Assembly (NCBI RefSeq): GCF_000949475.1
Contig: NZ_JRHC01000005.1
Span: forward strand, 186,001-250,000
Source: Draconibacterium sediminis
GTDB taxonomy: Bacteria; Bacteroidota; Bacteroidia; Bacteroidales; Prolixibacteraceae
Direction: 5' to 3'
Length of the DNA: 64,000 bases
In this document: positions 8,528-16,939 of the stretch, piece after piece
Numbering within the stretch: position 1 is the stretch's first letter
Layout of the letters: each line of letters opens with the position of its first letter
Translations under genes and position numbers: made by a program
Notes under the pieces: generated by a model
Databases searched by the model: none
Told to the model about the DNA's origin: nothing
Seen by the model: only the letters and a program-made list of their open reading frames with translations

Positions 8528-9541
8528 ATGAAATCAAAATTGGAATACATTTGGTTGGACGGAAGTGTACCAACTCAGCAGCTTAGAGCAAAAACGCGTG
8601 TAGCAGAAAATTTTAGCGGTAATTTGGAAGACTGTCCTGTATGGTCTTTCGATGGATCATCAACTAACCAGGCCGGTGGTGGTGCTTCTGACCTTCTTTT
8701 GAAGCCTGTTTTCATTTGTCCTGATCCGGACCGTAAAAATGCATACCTTGTTTTAACTGAAGTTCTAAATCCTGATGGAACTCCTCACGAAACCAATGGT
8801 CGTGCTCATATCGAAGAAGAAGATGAAGATTTCTGGTTCGGTTACGAGCAAGAGTATTTCTTGTACGATCCACAAACACGTTTACCTTTAGGTTTCCCTG
8901 CAGGAGGTTTTCCTGAGCCACAAGGACCTTACTACTGTGGTGTAGGTGGTTCTAAAGCTTTCGGTCGTCAGATTGTTGAAGAGCATTTTGATATTTGTTT
9001 GGAAGCCGGTTTGAACGTTGAAGGTATTAACGCTGAGGTAGCTGCCGGACAGTGGGAATTCCAGATTTTTGCTAAAGGTGCACACAATGCGGGTGACCAA
9101 ATCTGGATGGCTCGTTTCCTTTTGGAGCGTACTGCTGAAAAATATGGTGTTGATGTTGAGTGGCATCCAAAACCACTTGGAAAAGAACTTGACTGGAACG
9201 GTTCAGGTATGCACGCTAACTTCTCTAACGGTTTAATGAGAACTTGTGGCGACGAAAAAGTATTCAATGCAATTTGCGAAGAGTTCGGTAAAAACATTAA
9301 AGAGCATATTGATGTTTACGGTGCTTACAACGATCAGCGTTTAACTGGTAAGCACGAAACTGCTGCCATCACTGATTTCAGCTATGGTGTTTCTGACCGT
9401 GGTGCTTCTATCCGTATTCCTGTTGGAACTGTTGAGGATGGTTGGAAAGGTCGTTTGGAAGACCGTCGTCCTGCATCAAATGGTGATCCTTATAAAATTG
9501 GAGCAAGAATTATTAAAACTGTTCATGCTGCAAAAATCTAA
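8528..9541 (+). CDS. glnII: Glutamine synthetase, class II (eukaryote-like GSII)
   Basis: It makes glutamine from glutamate, ammonia and ATP. The 337 residues match the short class II family: FGYEQEYFLYD (metal/Glu site), GPYYCGVG, NAEVAAGQWEFQI, GSGMHANFSN and SDRGASIRIP are all present. The ATG at 8528 fits the family N-terminus; an upstream in-frame GTG would add 17 unrelated residues. Codon use leans on GGT, GCT and CGT more than the neighbours, suggesting high expression. A terminator follows. Two other glutamine synthetase types lie within 8 kb, so this one may be a condition-specific isoenzyme. Confidence 0.96.
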   Translation: MKSKLEYIWLDGSVPTQQLRAKTRVAENFSGNLEDCPVWSFDGSSTNQAGGGASDLLLKPVFICPDPDRKNAYLVLTEVLNPDGTPHETNGRAHIEEEDEDFWFGYEQEYFLYDPQTRLPLGFPAGGFPEPQGPYYCGVGGSKAFGRQIVEEHFDICLEAGLNVEGINAEVAAGQWEFQIFAKGAHNAGDQIWMARFLLERTAEKYGVDVEWHPKPLGKELDWNGSGMHANFSNGLMRTCGDEKVFNAICEEFGKNIKEHIDVYGAYNDQRLTGKHETAAITDFSYGVSDRGASIRIPVGTVEDGWKGRLEDRRPASNGDPYKIGARIIKTVHAAKI

Positions 9542-9561
9542 GACATATTTGCAAAATAAAA

Positions 9562-9596
9562 AAGAAACTGTCCTTATTGTAGGGCAGTTTTTTTTT
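9562..9596 (+). terminator. Terminator after glnII
   Basis: The AAACTGTCC/GGGCAGTTT stem has a TTATTGTA loop and ends in nine or more Ts. Confidence 0.85.
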
Positions 9597-9642
9597 GCTC
9601 AAATTTGTCGCCACAAATCGCAATGCCCTAATAGTAATAGCC

Positions 9643-10761
9643 ATGTTCAGGAAACAAATTGAAATAAAACATCACTTATTCGAAGAGACTTCGCATTCGC
9701 CATCGTTAGTTGATATTGTTGGAGAAGAACAACTGGCTGATGTGGTGGATTTTTGTTTCATTGAAAATCCTTATTTCCCCGGAGAAGCATTAATACGTCG
9801 GCTTCAGGATAAACTACCTGAAGTGCTTAAAGCATACCCGTCGAGCAACCCGAAACTTGCGCAACAGGATTTGGCGGCTGTTTTGCACATAAAACCCGAA
9901 TACCTCGTTTTAGGAAATGGCGCCACCGAGCTGATCACGATTATTCAAAACAACTTTGTTGAGGATATGGGAATTCCCGTTCCCACTTTCAGCGAATACA
10001 TCGAAAAGGTGCAAAACCTGGAAAAGGTGAAACTGTTTCAGCTTCCTGCCGACAAACAATATCAGTTGGATTTGGAAGCATATGCCGATTGGTTGTTGGA
10101 GGAAAAACTATCATCTGCTTTGATTATCAATCCCGGAAATCCTACCGGGCAGTTGCTTTCGATTGAAGAAATAACCGGCTTTTTAAATCGCATGAAACAT
10201 TTGAAACTGGTGTTGGTTGATGAGTCGTTCATAGATTTTGCGGGTGAAGAAATTCCAAGCTTCATGCCTGTGGTTGAACAGTTTCAGAACCTAGTGATTG
10301 TACGCAGCATGAGTAAACATTGCGGTGTGCCGGGCTTGCGCCTGGGCTATTGCTGCACCGCCAACGAATATTATCTGCAACAAATTAGAAATGCATTGCC
10401 CGTTTGGAATATAAACACGCTGGCCGAGTACTTTTTAACGCAGCTAAAAGATACCGATGTTGAATACCACAATGCCCGCAAACATGTTATTTCCGATGTT
10501 CGCGAACTACACGAGGCACTGAGTGAGATTGAAGGATATGAGGTTTACCCTACGAACAGTAATTTTATTCTGTTGAAGATTAATTTTGCAATGACTGCTT
10601 ACGATCTGCAAATGAAATTACTGCAGAATTTTGGCGTGTACGTACGCGATTGTTCCAACAAAATAGGCTTGGACGATAAACACATACGGATTGCATCAAA
10701 AGGCAAGGAAAAAGACCAATTGCTGATTCATGCACTGAAAGCGGTGGCTGCAAAATGTTGA
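9643..10761 (+). CDS. PLP-dependent class I/II aminotransferase, HisC/CobD-like
   Basis: This 372-residue fold-type I aminotransferase resembles histidinol-phosphate aminotransferases and threonine-phosphate decarboxylases. Visible motifs are YPSSNPKLAQQDLA, LGNGATELI, INPGNPTGQLL, LVDESFIDF and the PLP-lysine segment VRSMSKHCGVPGLRLGY. The ATG at 9643 is used; an in-frame TTG upstream would run into the glnII terminator. The substrate is unknown. It is not in a histidine operon, and its neighbours suggest amino-nitrogen metabolism. Similar domains are fused to nucleotidyltransferases in some Bacteroidota, but here it stands alone. It is followed by a heptamer-repeat spacer facing a convergent gene. 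Confidence 0.9.
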   Translation: MFRKQIEIKHHLFEETSHSPSLVDIVGEEQLADVVDFCFIENPYFPGEALIRRLQDKLPEVLKAYPSSNPKLAQQDLAAVLHIKPEYLVLGNGATELITIIQNNFVEDMGIPVPTFSEYIEKVQNLEKVKLFQLPADKQYQLDLEAYADWLLEEKLSSALIINPGNPTGQLLSIEEITGFLNRMKHLKLVLVDESFIDFAGEEIPSFMPVVEQFQNLVIVRSMSKHCGVPGLRLGYCCTANEYYLQQIRNALPVWNINTLAEYFLTQLKDTDVEYHNARKHVISDVRELHEALSEIEGYEVYPTNSNFILLKINFAMTAYDLQMKLLQNFGVYVRDCSNKIGLDDKHIRIASKGKEKDQLLIHALKAVAAKC

Positions 10762-10980
10762 AGGCAAAAGGCAAAAGTTGAAAGTCAAAAGTACTAAAAG
10801 AGCTATGGGCTTTTAGTATGCAAGCAACCAACATCAGTCTAATTTTACCGTCTCAGTTTTCAGTCACAGTTCTCAGGATCAAATATCAGAAGTATTGAGT
10901 ATTGAGTATTCAGTCTCAAGTCTCAGTTTGCAGTATCAAGTATCAAGTATCAAGAATCCTGCATCCAGTATCCAGCATCC
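10761..10980. repeat. Degenerate heptanucleotide tandem-repeat array
   Basis: The convergent spacer is largely built of 7-nt words in phase. At 10762-10796 they are AGGCAAA twice, then AGTTGAA, AGTCAAA, AGTACTA. At 10891-10980 they are AGTATTG twice, AGTATTC, AGTCTCA twice, a 6-nt slip, AGTATCA three times, AGAATCC, TGCATCC, AGTATCC, AGCATCC. A perfect 9-bp hairpin TACTAAAAG/CTTTTAGTA (10792-10818) may serve as a terminator. There is no spacer/repeat alternation, so it is not a CRISPR array. Confidence 0.85.
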
Positions 10981-10989
10981 AAAAGCTTG

Positions 10990-11847
10990 TTACGGCTCAA
11001 TAACTGCCGAGTCGCAAACGTAAGTCGGGATAATTCCCGAACTAATAATTTTAATATTCGCGTTATCCGGCAAGGTATTTCCGGACAGAACAAGCGCGGT
11101 GTCGAGTCCGAATTTATTTCCGCCAATAATGTCGGTATAAAGCGTGTCGCCAACCATTAAAATCTCGTTTCTTTTAATGTTGGGTACGTCCATCATCGCA
11201 CGTTCGTAAGCCAGCAGGAACATTTGTGCATCGGGTTTCCCGAAACGTATAAATTTCTTTCCCAGAATTTGTTCTACCAGGTCGGCCAGCCCGCCAATGG
11301 CCACCGAAATATCGTTTTTATTTACCGGGTAGTTAATGTCGGTATTTGCCACAATAACGGTCATATTTTTGTGGCGTAGCAGGTTGATGGTTTTATCGAT
11401 ATCCTTGTTCCAGTCGAATCCTTCGTCGTCGAGAAAAGCAAACGATTTTATGTGTTCCAGATCGTTCAGGTCTACATCGCTTATGGGGACTGTTTTTTGC
11501 CCCGCCGTTTCCAGGTAGTGGGCCGAATCTTTTGTTCCAAGGTAAGCCACTGCTTTTCCGTTGGCCAGTTTTGTTTTAAAGAACTCCATGGCCAGCATTC
11601 CCGATGATAAAATTTTATCGGTGGTAATAGAAGTCAGACCTCTTTTCTGATACCAGTTTGATAGTTCCTGAGGACTTCTTGATGAGTCGTTTGTTAATAC
11701 GTAATACGGAATTCCCTTCGATTCCAGATATTTGAAAGTATTTCCTACTCCCTCAATCAGTCCCGAATGATTTTTCAATACACCAAAGGCATCAAAAAAC
11801 ACCGCCCGGTAGTTTTTCACTACACTTCTAAAACTTTTTGTTCTCAT
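10990..11847 (-). CDS. HAD-IIA (NagD-like) phosphatase
   Basis: This 285-residue haloacid dehalogenase-superfamily hydrolase has a NagD-type cap: the nucleophile motif FFDAFGVL (Asp19), motif II LTNDSS, a FGKPDAQMF lysine segment and MVGDTLYTDIIGG for Mg. The usual second Asp of DxD is Phe21; the related TIGR01459 subgroup also has a bulky aromatic there. It should dephosphorylate a small metabolite. It is the last gene of a three-gene reverse-strand run, 12 bases after an APH-fold kinase gene that itself follows a glutamine-synthetase-like ligase, so its substrate may be a product or intermediate of that pathway. Confidence 0.88.
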   Translation of the reverse strand: MRTKSFRSVVKNYRAVFFDAFGVLKNHSGLIEGVGNTFKYLESKGIPYYVLTNDSSRSPQELSNWYQKRGLTSITTDKILSSGMLAMEFFKTKLANGKAVAYLGTKDSAHYLETAGQKTVPISDVDLNDLEHIKSFAFLDDEGFDWNKDIDKTINLLRHKNMTVIVANTDINYPVNKNDISVAIGGLADLVEQILGKKFIRFGKPDAQMFLLAYERAMMDVPNIKRNEILMVGDTLYTDIIGGNKFGLDTALVLSGNTLPDNANIKIISSGIIPTYVCDSAVIEP

Positions 11848-11859
11848 ATTAGTACAGCA

Positions 11860-12909
11860 TCAGAGTTTTAATGTTTTCAAAATCTTCTCTACCCGGTATT
11901 TGGCTTCCATGGCAGGGAAATAAGTTTCGTAGGCTTCCTTAATCAGTTTGGTTGAATAGTATTTTCTGAAAAAGTATGGCCCGTCTTTAATAACATAGTT
12001 CAAAATAAAAAAGCGGTAAACTTCTTTAATCAAATGCACTTCGGGTGGAGTTAACGGAAAAATTCTGTGGTATTCTTTCAGAAACAGCATAAAGCGGTCT
12101 TCCATTAAAGTATCCACTTTGTAACTGAAAACGGTGCGGTCGCCAACATCGGAAACCACTCGGCTAAAAAAGTAAAAGTCCATTACGCGCGACGACATGC
12201 GGAACCAGTCGTAATCCCAGCGCGAATAAAACTTTCCGTCGCCGGTAATTGAAAAATTACCAATGTTCCAGTCAACCAAAACAGGTATGGTTTCAATTTC
12301 GGTGTTGTAATTCACGCGGTCGGCATTCCCCAAAAAATAATCGGCATGTCGCAGAATCAAATCCTTGTGAGACTCTTCCATCTGTATTTCGCTCTTGTGG
12401 ATCGAGCGTTTTAGTTTCTGAATATCAGTAATTACGTTTTTCGAGGAATGTGGCAACTGGTTCGAAACGTTGGTGCACGCTTTGTGAAAACGAGCCAGCT
12501 CGCGGCCCAGTTTTTTTATGTGTCTTTCTTCCAGCCGGCGGGGTAGTTTATTTCGAATTTGAATGGGATTGTAAAATACTACCCAGGCACTGCGCTTGCG
12601 TTCGTGGTAACGGTAAATATACAGTTCGTTGCGTTTGACCAGCGATTGTGCCAAAAACATTTGATATGGGTACTCGAGGTTGTTGGCCAGGTTGTTTATA
12701 ATGATGTGGTCCTCCCTAAAGTCTTCAAAATTGCCGTATTCCGAAATTTTTGCAAAAACCGGTTCGCGTTTGTAAAACGATATTTTGTATACATGATTGG
12801 TGGAAACCTTTGCGCTAACATCAAAAACACCTTTTATCTCGTGTCTTTCCCCATCAAATTCTTTCCAGGCAAGTTTGATTATCTCTCCATAATCCAGTCT
12901 CTGCATCAT
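11860..12909 (-). CDS. APH-fold small-molecule kinase-like protein
   Basis: This 349-residue protein has a phosphotransferase (APH/choline-kinase-like) fold: VFAKISEYG offers the ATP-binding Lys, and VLVDWNIGNFSI followed by WDYDWFRM matches the catalytic-loop and metal-Asp positions. The HxD loop is divergent (WNIGN instead of HGDxHxxN), so activity is probable but not certain. The start is taken at the ATG pair 12904-12909, 56 bases after the upstream ligase gene. A GTG further up would overlap that gene and add a Lys-rich tail without similarity. It sits between a class I-like glutamine synthetase and a HAD phosphatase in one transcription unit. The substrate is unknown. Confidence 0.75.
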   Translation of the reverse strand: MMQRLDYGEIIKLAWKEFDGERHEIKGVFDVSAKVSTNHVYKISFYKREPVFAKISEYGNFEDFREDHIIINNLANNLEYPYQMFLAQSLVKRNELYIYRYHERKRSAWVVFYNPIQIRNKLPRRLEERHIKKLGRELARFHKACTNVSNQLPHSSKNVITDIQKLKRSIHKSEIQMEESHKDLILRHADYFLGNADRVNYNTEIETIPVLVDWNIGNFSITGDGKFYSRWDYDWFRMSSRVMDFYFFSRVVSDVGDRTVFSYKVDTLMEDRFMLFLKEYHRIFPLTPPEVHLIKEVYRFFILNYVIKDGPYFFRKYYSTKLIKEAYETYFPAMEAKYRVEKILKTLKL

Positions 12910-12965
12910 CTCTTTCTTCTTTTTTTCAAAGTTAGTTGGTTTTGCCTTGCAGCCTTCGTGTTGTT

Positions 12966-14324
12966 TTAAATTATTTCGAAATACCTTTTTAGCTCCCACT
13001 GCGGATCGTTGTGGTCAACCTGTTGGCATTCCCATTCGCGGGTAAGGGTGAAATATTTTACAAATGCCTCGCCAAACAATTCGTTGGCAATTTCCGATTC
13101 GGCCATTTTTTTAGTTGCTTTTTCCAGCGAATCGGGCAACATACCATTGCCTGTTTCCAGGTACCCATTTCCTTTGGTCGGAGCAATTTCCAGTGGTAGT
13201 TTGTTTTTTATGCCGTAAAGTCCGGCGGCCAGCGAGGCTCCAAGGGCCAGATAGGCGTTGGTGTCCGATCCCGGAACCCGTAATTCAATGCGGGTAGATT
13301 TCTCGCTTCCCGGAATGGCGCGAACTGCACAAGTACGGTTGTCGATTCCCCAGGTAAGTGTGCGGGGAGCCCAATCGCCGCCGCTCAGTCGTTTATAACT
13401 GTTTGGGTTAGGCGCAAATAGGGGCAGTATTTCAGGTAAACATTTTAACAGCCCAGCAATATAATGTTGCATGGTTTTACTTATTCCATCAGTCGAATTC
13501 GCATCCAAAAACAAATTCTTCTTTTTATCTAAATCCCACAAACTTTGGTGGATATGCCCACCGCAACCCGGAAGTTTTTCATTCCATTTGGCCATAAACG
13601 TAGCCACAAAATTGTGTTTATAGGCAACTTCTTTTGCCGCCGATTTAAACAGCAGAGCTTTGTCGGCTGCAGCAAGAATTTCGTCGTGAATAACCGTAGC
13701 CTCCATAACTCCGGGACCCGTTTCGGTGTGCATGCCTTCAAGCGGAATGTCAAACTGTTGAAGCAACTCGAACAGGTCGTTAAAATAAGGCTGGTTCAGC
13801 GAAGTTCTTAAAATTGAATAACCAAACATTCCCGGAGTTATCGGTTGCAAATCTTTATATTCAGCATTGGCAATTTCGCTTGGTGTCCCCTGAAAATTAA
13901 ACCACTCAAACTCTTGCGAAAAGATAGGTATAAAACCCATTTCTTCGCTTTGGGCGGCAATACGTTTTAACAAACTTCGCGAACAAGCGGCATCTGCATA
14001 TTTTGGGTCGTTGCTAAAATCGCCTAATAGAAACGGAGTGTTGTCTTCCCACGGAATCTGGCGGTAAGTTTCGGGGGCAATACTGGCTTTAGCATCGGGG
14101 TAACCGGTGTGCCAGCCTGTAATTTGGCTGTTTTCGTAACACTTGTCGGCACAGTCCCAGCCAAAAATCACATCACAAAATCCCAATCCGTTTTCCAGGG
14201 CATTTAAAAACTTATCTTTATGAATGTATTTGCCTCGCAAAATCCCGTCAATATCAGCTACAGCAAACTTTATTTTAGTGAAATTTCGTTCTTTTATTTT
14301 AGTCAGTATCTCTTGCTTATCCAT
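12966..14324 (-). CDS. Class I glutamine synthetase-like gamma-glutamyl ligase
   Basis: The 452-residue protein is of the GSI superfamily, with an N-terminal KFAVADIDGILRGKYIHKD segment typical of PuuA/FluG-like ligases rather than housekeeping GlnA. Catalytic-domain motifs are FSQEFEWFNF, HTETGPGVMEAT, CGGHIHQSLWD, NRTCAVRAIPG and ELRVPGSDTNAYL. It lacks the adenylylation Tyr loop of proteobacterial GlnA as far as can be seen. Family knowledge suggests ATP-dependent joining of glutamate to an amine (for example a polyamine), but the amine is unknown. The ATG at 14324 is chosen; ATG 14333 is also possible. It is the first gene of the reverse cassette with the APH-like kinase and HAD phosphatase. 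Confidence 0.9.
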   Translation of the reverse strand: MDKQEILTKIKERNFTKIKFAVADIDGILRGKYIHKDKFLNALENGLGFCDVIFGWDCADKCYENSQITGWHTGYPDAKASIAPETYRQIPWEDNTPFLLGDFSNDPKYADAACSRSLLKRIAAQSEEMGFIPIFSQEFEWFNFQGTPSEIANAEYKDLQPITPGMFGYSILRTSLNQPYFNDLFELLQQFDIPLEGMHTETGPGVMEATVIHDEILAAADKALLFKSAAKEVAYKHNFVATFMAKWNEKLPGCGGHIHQSLWDLDKKKNLFLDANSTDGISKTMQHYIAGLLKCLPEILPLFAPNPNSYKRLSGGDWAPRTLTWGIDNRTCAVRAIPGSEKSTRIELRVPGSDTNAYLALGASLAAGLYGIKNKLPLEIAPTKGNGYLETGNGMLPDSLEKATKKMAESEIANELFGEAFVKYFTLTREWECQQVDHNDPQWELKRYFEII

Positions 14325-14545
14325 TGCTAGCATCAAATTTGATTTTAAAATAAACGATGTTTGAGGAAATAACAAATATCGTCATTATAACTTTCGTTTG
14401 TTAAGGATGTGGTTTTAGTATGTCGTTTTGCTAAAAAAGTAGAAAATTTCCAGAATAACCCCTCGCTGTGTTAGGTTCGGGTAAATATTTTCTTAAAAAA
14501 TGAAGATTAAGCATGATAAATGTCAGGACTGAGGATGGAAAATAT

Positions 14546-14553
14546 TATTTTTG
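14546..14553 (+). promoter_or_regulatory. Putative -7 element of the glnN promoter
   Basis: TATTTTTG matches TAnnTTTG exactly, 36 nt before the glnN ATG. No good TTTG is found at the expected upstream distance. Confidence 0.3.
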
Positions 14554-14589
14554 AGGACAGACAAAAAACAGACTTAAATAAATTTAATC

Positions 14590-16779
14590 ATGGCACAATT
14601 TAGATTTAAGGCACTTGATGAAGTGCTTAACCGTAAGCCGGTAGAAATCGAACGCGAAGAAAACCTGGTTTCGGACTACTATGGCATGTTGGTCTTCGAT
14701 CAGTCGAAAATGAAAAAATATTTGTCGCGCGAAGCCTACAAAGCAGTAACCGATGCGGTTGAAAGAGGAACTACGGTTGACCGTAAAATGGCCGACCAGG
14801 TAGCTCAGGGTATGAAAGCCTGGGCAATTGAAAACGGTGCAACGCACTACACGCACTGGTTTCATCCGTTAACAGATGGTACGGCCGAAAAGCACGATGC
14901 CTTTATTGTACATGGTGCCGATGGAGGGGTGATTGAGTCATTCTCGGGCAAATTGCTGGCACAGCAGGAACCTGACGCTTCATCGTTCCCGAGTGGCGGA
15001 ATACGCCAGACTTTCGAAGCTCGTGGTTACACAGCCTGGGATCCATCGTCTCCGGCATTTATTAGCGAAACCACACTTACAATTCCTACCATTTTTATTT
15101 CGTATACCGGCGAGGCGCTCGATTATAAAACACCTTTATTGCGTGCTTTAAATACAATCGACAAAGCGGCTACCAGCGTGTGCCAGTATTTCGATAAAAA
15201 CGTTACCCGTGTTCAGGCAAACCTGGGATGGGAACAGGAATATTTCCTGATTGATGAGGCTTTGTTTATGGCGCGTCCCGACCTGATGTTAACCGGACGT
15301 ACGCTAATGGGCCACGCATCATCAAAAGATCAGCAACTTGACGACCATTATTTCTCATCCATCCCAACGCGTGTAAACAAGTTTATGCAGGATGTTGAGA
15401 ATGAAGCCTACAAACTGGGGATTCCGGTAAAAACGCGTCATAACGAGGTGGCTCCAAACCAGTTTGAGCTGGCCCCGATTTACGAAGAGGCCAACCTGGC
15501 CAACGACCATAACCAGTTGTGCATGGACATTATGCAGAAAATTGCCCGTCGTCATAAATTCCGCATTCTTTTCCACGAAAAACCATTTGCGGGAATTAAC
15601 GGCTCGGGAAAACACAACAACTGGTCGTTATCAACCGATACCGGAGTGAATTTGTATTCGCCGGGTAAAAATCCAAAATCAAACCTGCAGTTTTTAACGT
15701 TTGTAATTAATACATTAAAAGCGGTTTACGATAACCAGGATTTGCTTCGCGCCAGCATTTTAACCGCGTCGAACCAACACCGATTGGGAGCCAATGAAGC
15801 TCCTCCGTCAATCATTTCAGTATTCCTTGGATCCGAAGTTTCGGCTATGCTCGATTTAATGGAAGAAGCAGTGGTTGACCGTAAAATGACTCCGGATGAA
15901 AAAACTGCTTTAAAACTGAATATCGGTCGTATCCCTGAAATTATTCTCGACAATACCGACCGAAACCGCACATCGCCATTTGCTTTTACCGGAAACCGCT
16001 TTGAGTTCCGCGCTGTAGGATCGATGGCCAACAACGCTTCTGCTTTAATTGTGTTGAACACTGCAGTTGCCGATCAGCTGAAAAAGTTTAAAATTGAGGT
16101 AGATACCCTGATTGAAAAAGGAGTGAAAAAGGATGAGGCGATCTTCCAGGTACTGAAAACGCTGATCATCGATACAAAACCAATTCGCTTTAACGGCGAT
16201 GGTTACAGCGAAGAATGGGTAAAAGAAGCCGAAAAAAGAGGTTTAACCAATATTGGAAATGTGCCGGATTCTTTGGCGGCCTATATGCGCGAAGAGTGTA
16301 TCGACCTGTTCAACCGTAATGGCATTTTCAACAAATCCGAATTGGAAGGCAGGGTAGAGGTTGAATACGAGAAATTCATTATGAAGGTGCAGATTGAATC
16401 GCGTGTTCTTGCCGATATTGCCATTAACCACATTGTGCCAACGGCAGTGGAGTATCAAACCATGTTGCTCGAAAATGTGAAAAACCTGAAAGAAGTATTT
16501 CCTGAGGAGGAATTTTTGTCGCTGGCAGGTGGCCGTTTAGACCTGATTAGAGAAGTGGGAGGTCATATTTCTGCGATTAAAGCAAAACGTAAAGAAATGA
16601 TTGCCGCACGTGCCAAAGCAAACAAGGTGGAAGATGTGGTTGAAAGATCAAAAGAATACGACAAAGAAGTGCGTCCGTACCTGGATGAAATTCGCGACCA
16701 TATCGACCGACTTGAATTGATTGTTGACAACGAAAAATGGCCGTTGCCAAAGTACCGCGAGCTGCTTTTTGTTCGATAA
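14590..16779 (+). CDS. glnN: Glutamine synthetase, class III
   Basis: At 729 residues this is the length of GSIII dodecameric enzymes, the main glutamine synthetase of many Bacteroidota. Motifs in order are WFHPLTDGTAEKHD, SFPSGGIRQTFEARGYTAWD, LGWEQEYFLID, EVAPNQFELAPIYEE, GSGKHNNWSLST and SPFAFTGNRFEFRAVGS, with a long C-terminal helical tail. The ATG at 14590 follows a short AT-rich leader. It is divergent from the class I-like ligase gene and ends in its own terminator, so it is monocistronic. It makes glutamine from glutamate and ammonia and is probably controlled by nitrogen status, although no operator was recognised. Confidence 0.97.
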   Translation: MAQFRFKALDEVLNRKPVEIEREENLVSDYYGMLVFDQSKMKKYLSREAYKAVTDAVERGTTVDRKMADQVAQGMKAWAIENGATHYTHWFHPLTDGTAEKHDAFIVHGADGGVIESFSGKLLAQQEPDASSFPSGGIRQTFEARGYTAWDPSSPAFISETTLTIPTIFISYTGEALDYKTPLLRALNTIDKAATSVCQYFDKNVTRVQANLGWEQEYFLIDEALFMARPDLMLTGRTLMGHASSKDQQLDDHYFSSIPTRVNKFMQDVENEAYKLGIPVKTRHNEVAPNQFELAPIYEEANLANDHNQLCMDIMQKIARRHKFRILFHEKPFAGINGSGKHNNWSLSTDTGVNLYSPGKNPKSNLQFLTFVINTLKAVYDNQDLLRASILTASNQHRLGANEAPPSIISVFLGSEVSAMLDLMEEAVVDRKMTPDEKTALKLNIGRIPEIILDNTDRNRTSPFAFTGNRFEFRAVGSMANNASALIVLNTAVADQLKKFKIEVDTLIEKGVKKDEAIFQVLKTLIIDTKPIRFNGDGYSEEWVKEAEKRGLTNIGNVPDSLAAYMREECIDLFNRNGIFNKSELEGRVEVEYEKFIMKVQIESRVLADIAINHIVPTAVEYQTMLLENVKNLKEVFPEEEFLSLAGGRLDLIREVGGHISAIKAKRKEMIAARAKANKVEDVVERSKEYDKEVRPYLDEIRDHIDRLELIVDNEKWPLPKYRELLFVR

Positions 16780-16801
16780 AAAGATGTTTACAACACTACA
16801 T

Positions 16802-16838
16802 AAAAGACTTTCTGATTTTCAGGAAGTCTTTTTTTTGT
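16802..16838 (+). terminator. Terminator after glnN
   Basis: The AAAAGACTTTCTG/CAGGAAGTCTTTT stem has an ATTTT loop and a run of eight Ts. Confidence 0.85.
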
Positions 16839-16939
16839 AGCTGTATACTTAAGCAACTAATAATTCGTTAGATAAAAGACTAAACGATATTATTGGAAAT
16901 AGTCGGTAAAAAAATTTTACTTTTATTCCCCGAAATTGA

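Noticed and set aside
10761-10980. Possible CRISPR array
   Set aside because: The repeats are contiguous 7-nt words with no unique spacers, and there are no cas genes.
12910-12999. GTG extension of the APH-like kinase overlapping the ligase gene
   Set aside because: The 30 added residues are Lys-rich and without similarity; the ATG pair at 12904-12909 is a cleaner start.
14584-14865. Antisense open frame over the start of glnN
   Set aside because: It is a shadow of the well-supported class III glutamine synthetase gene.
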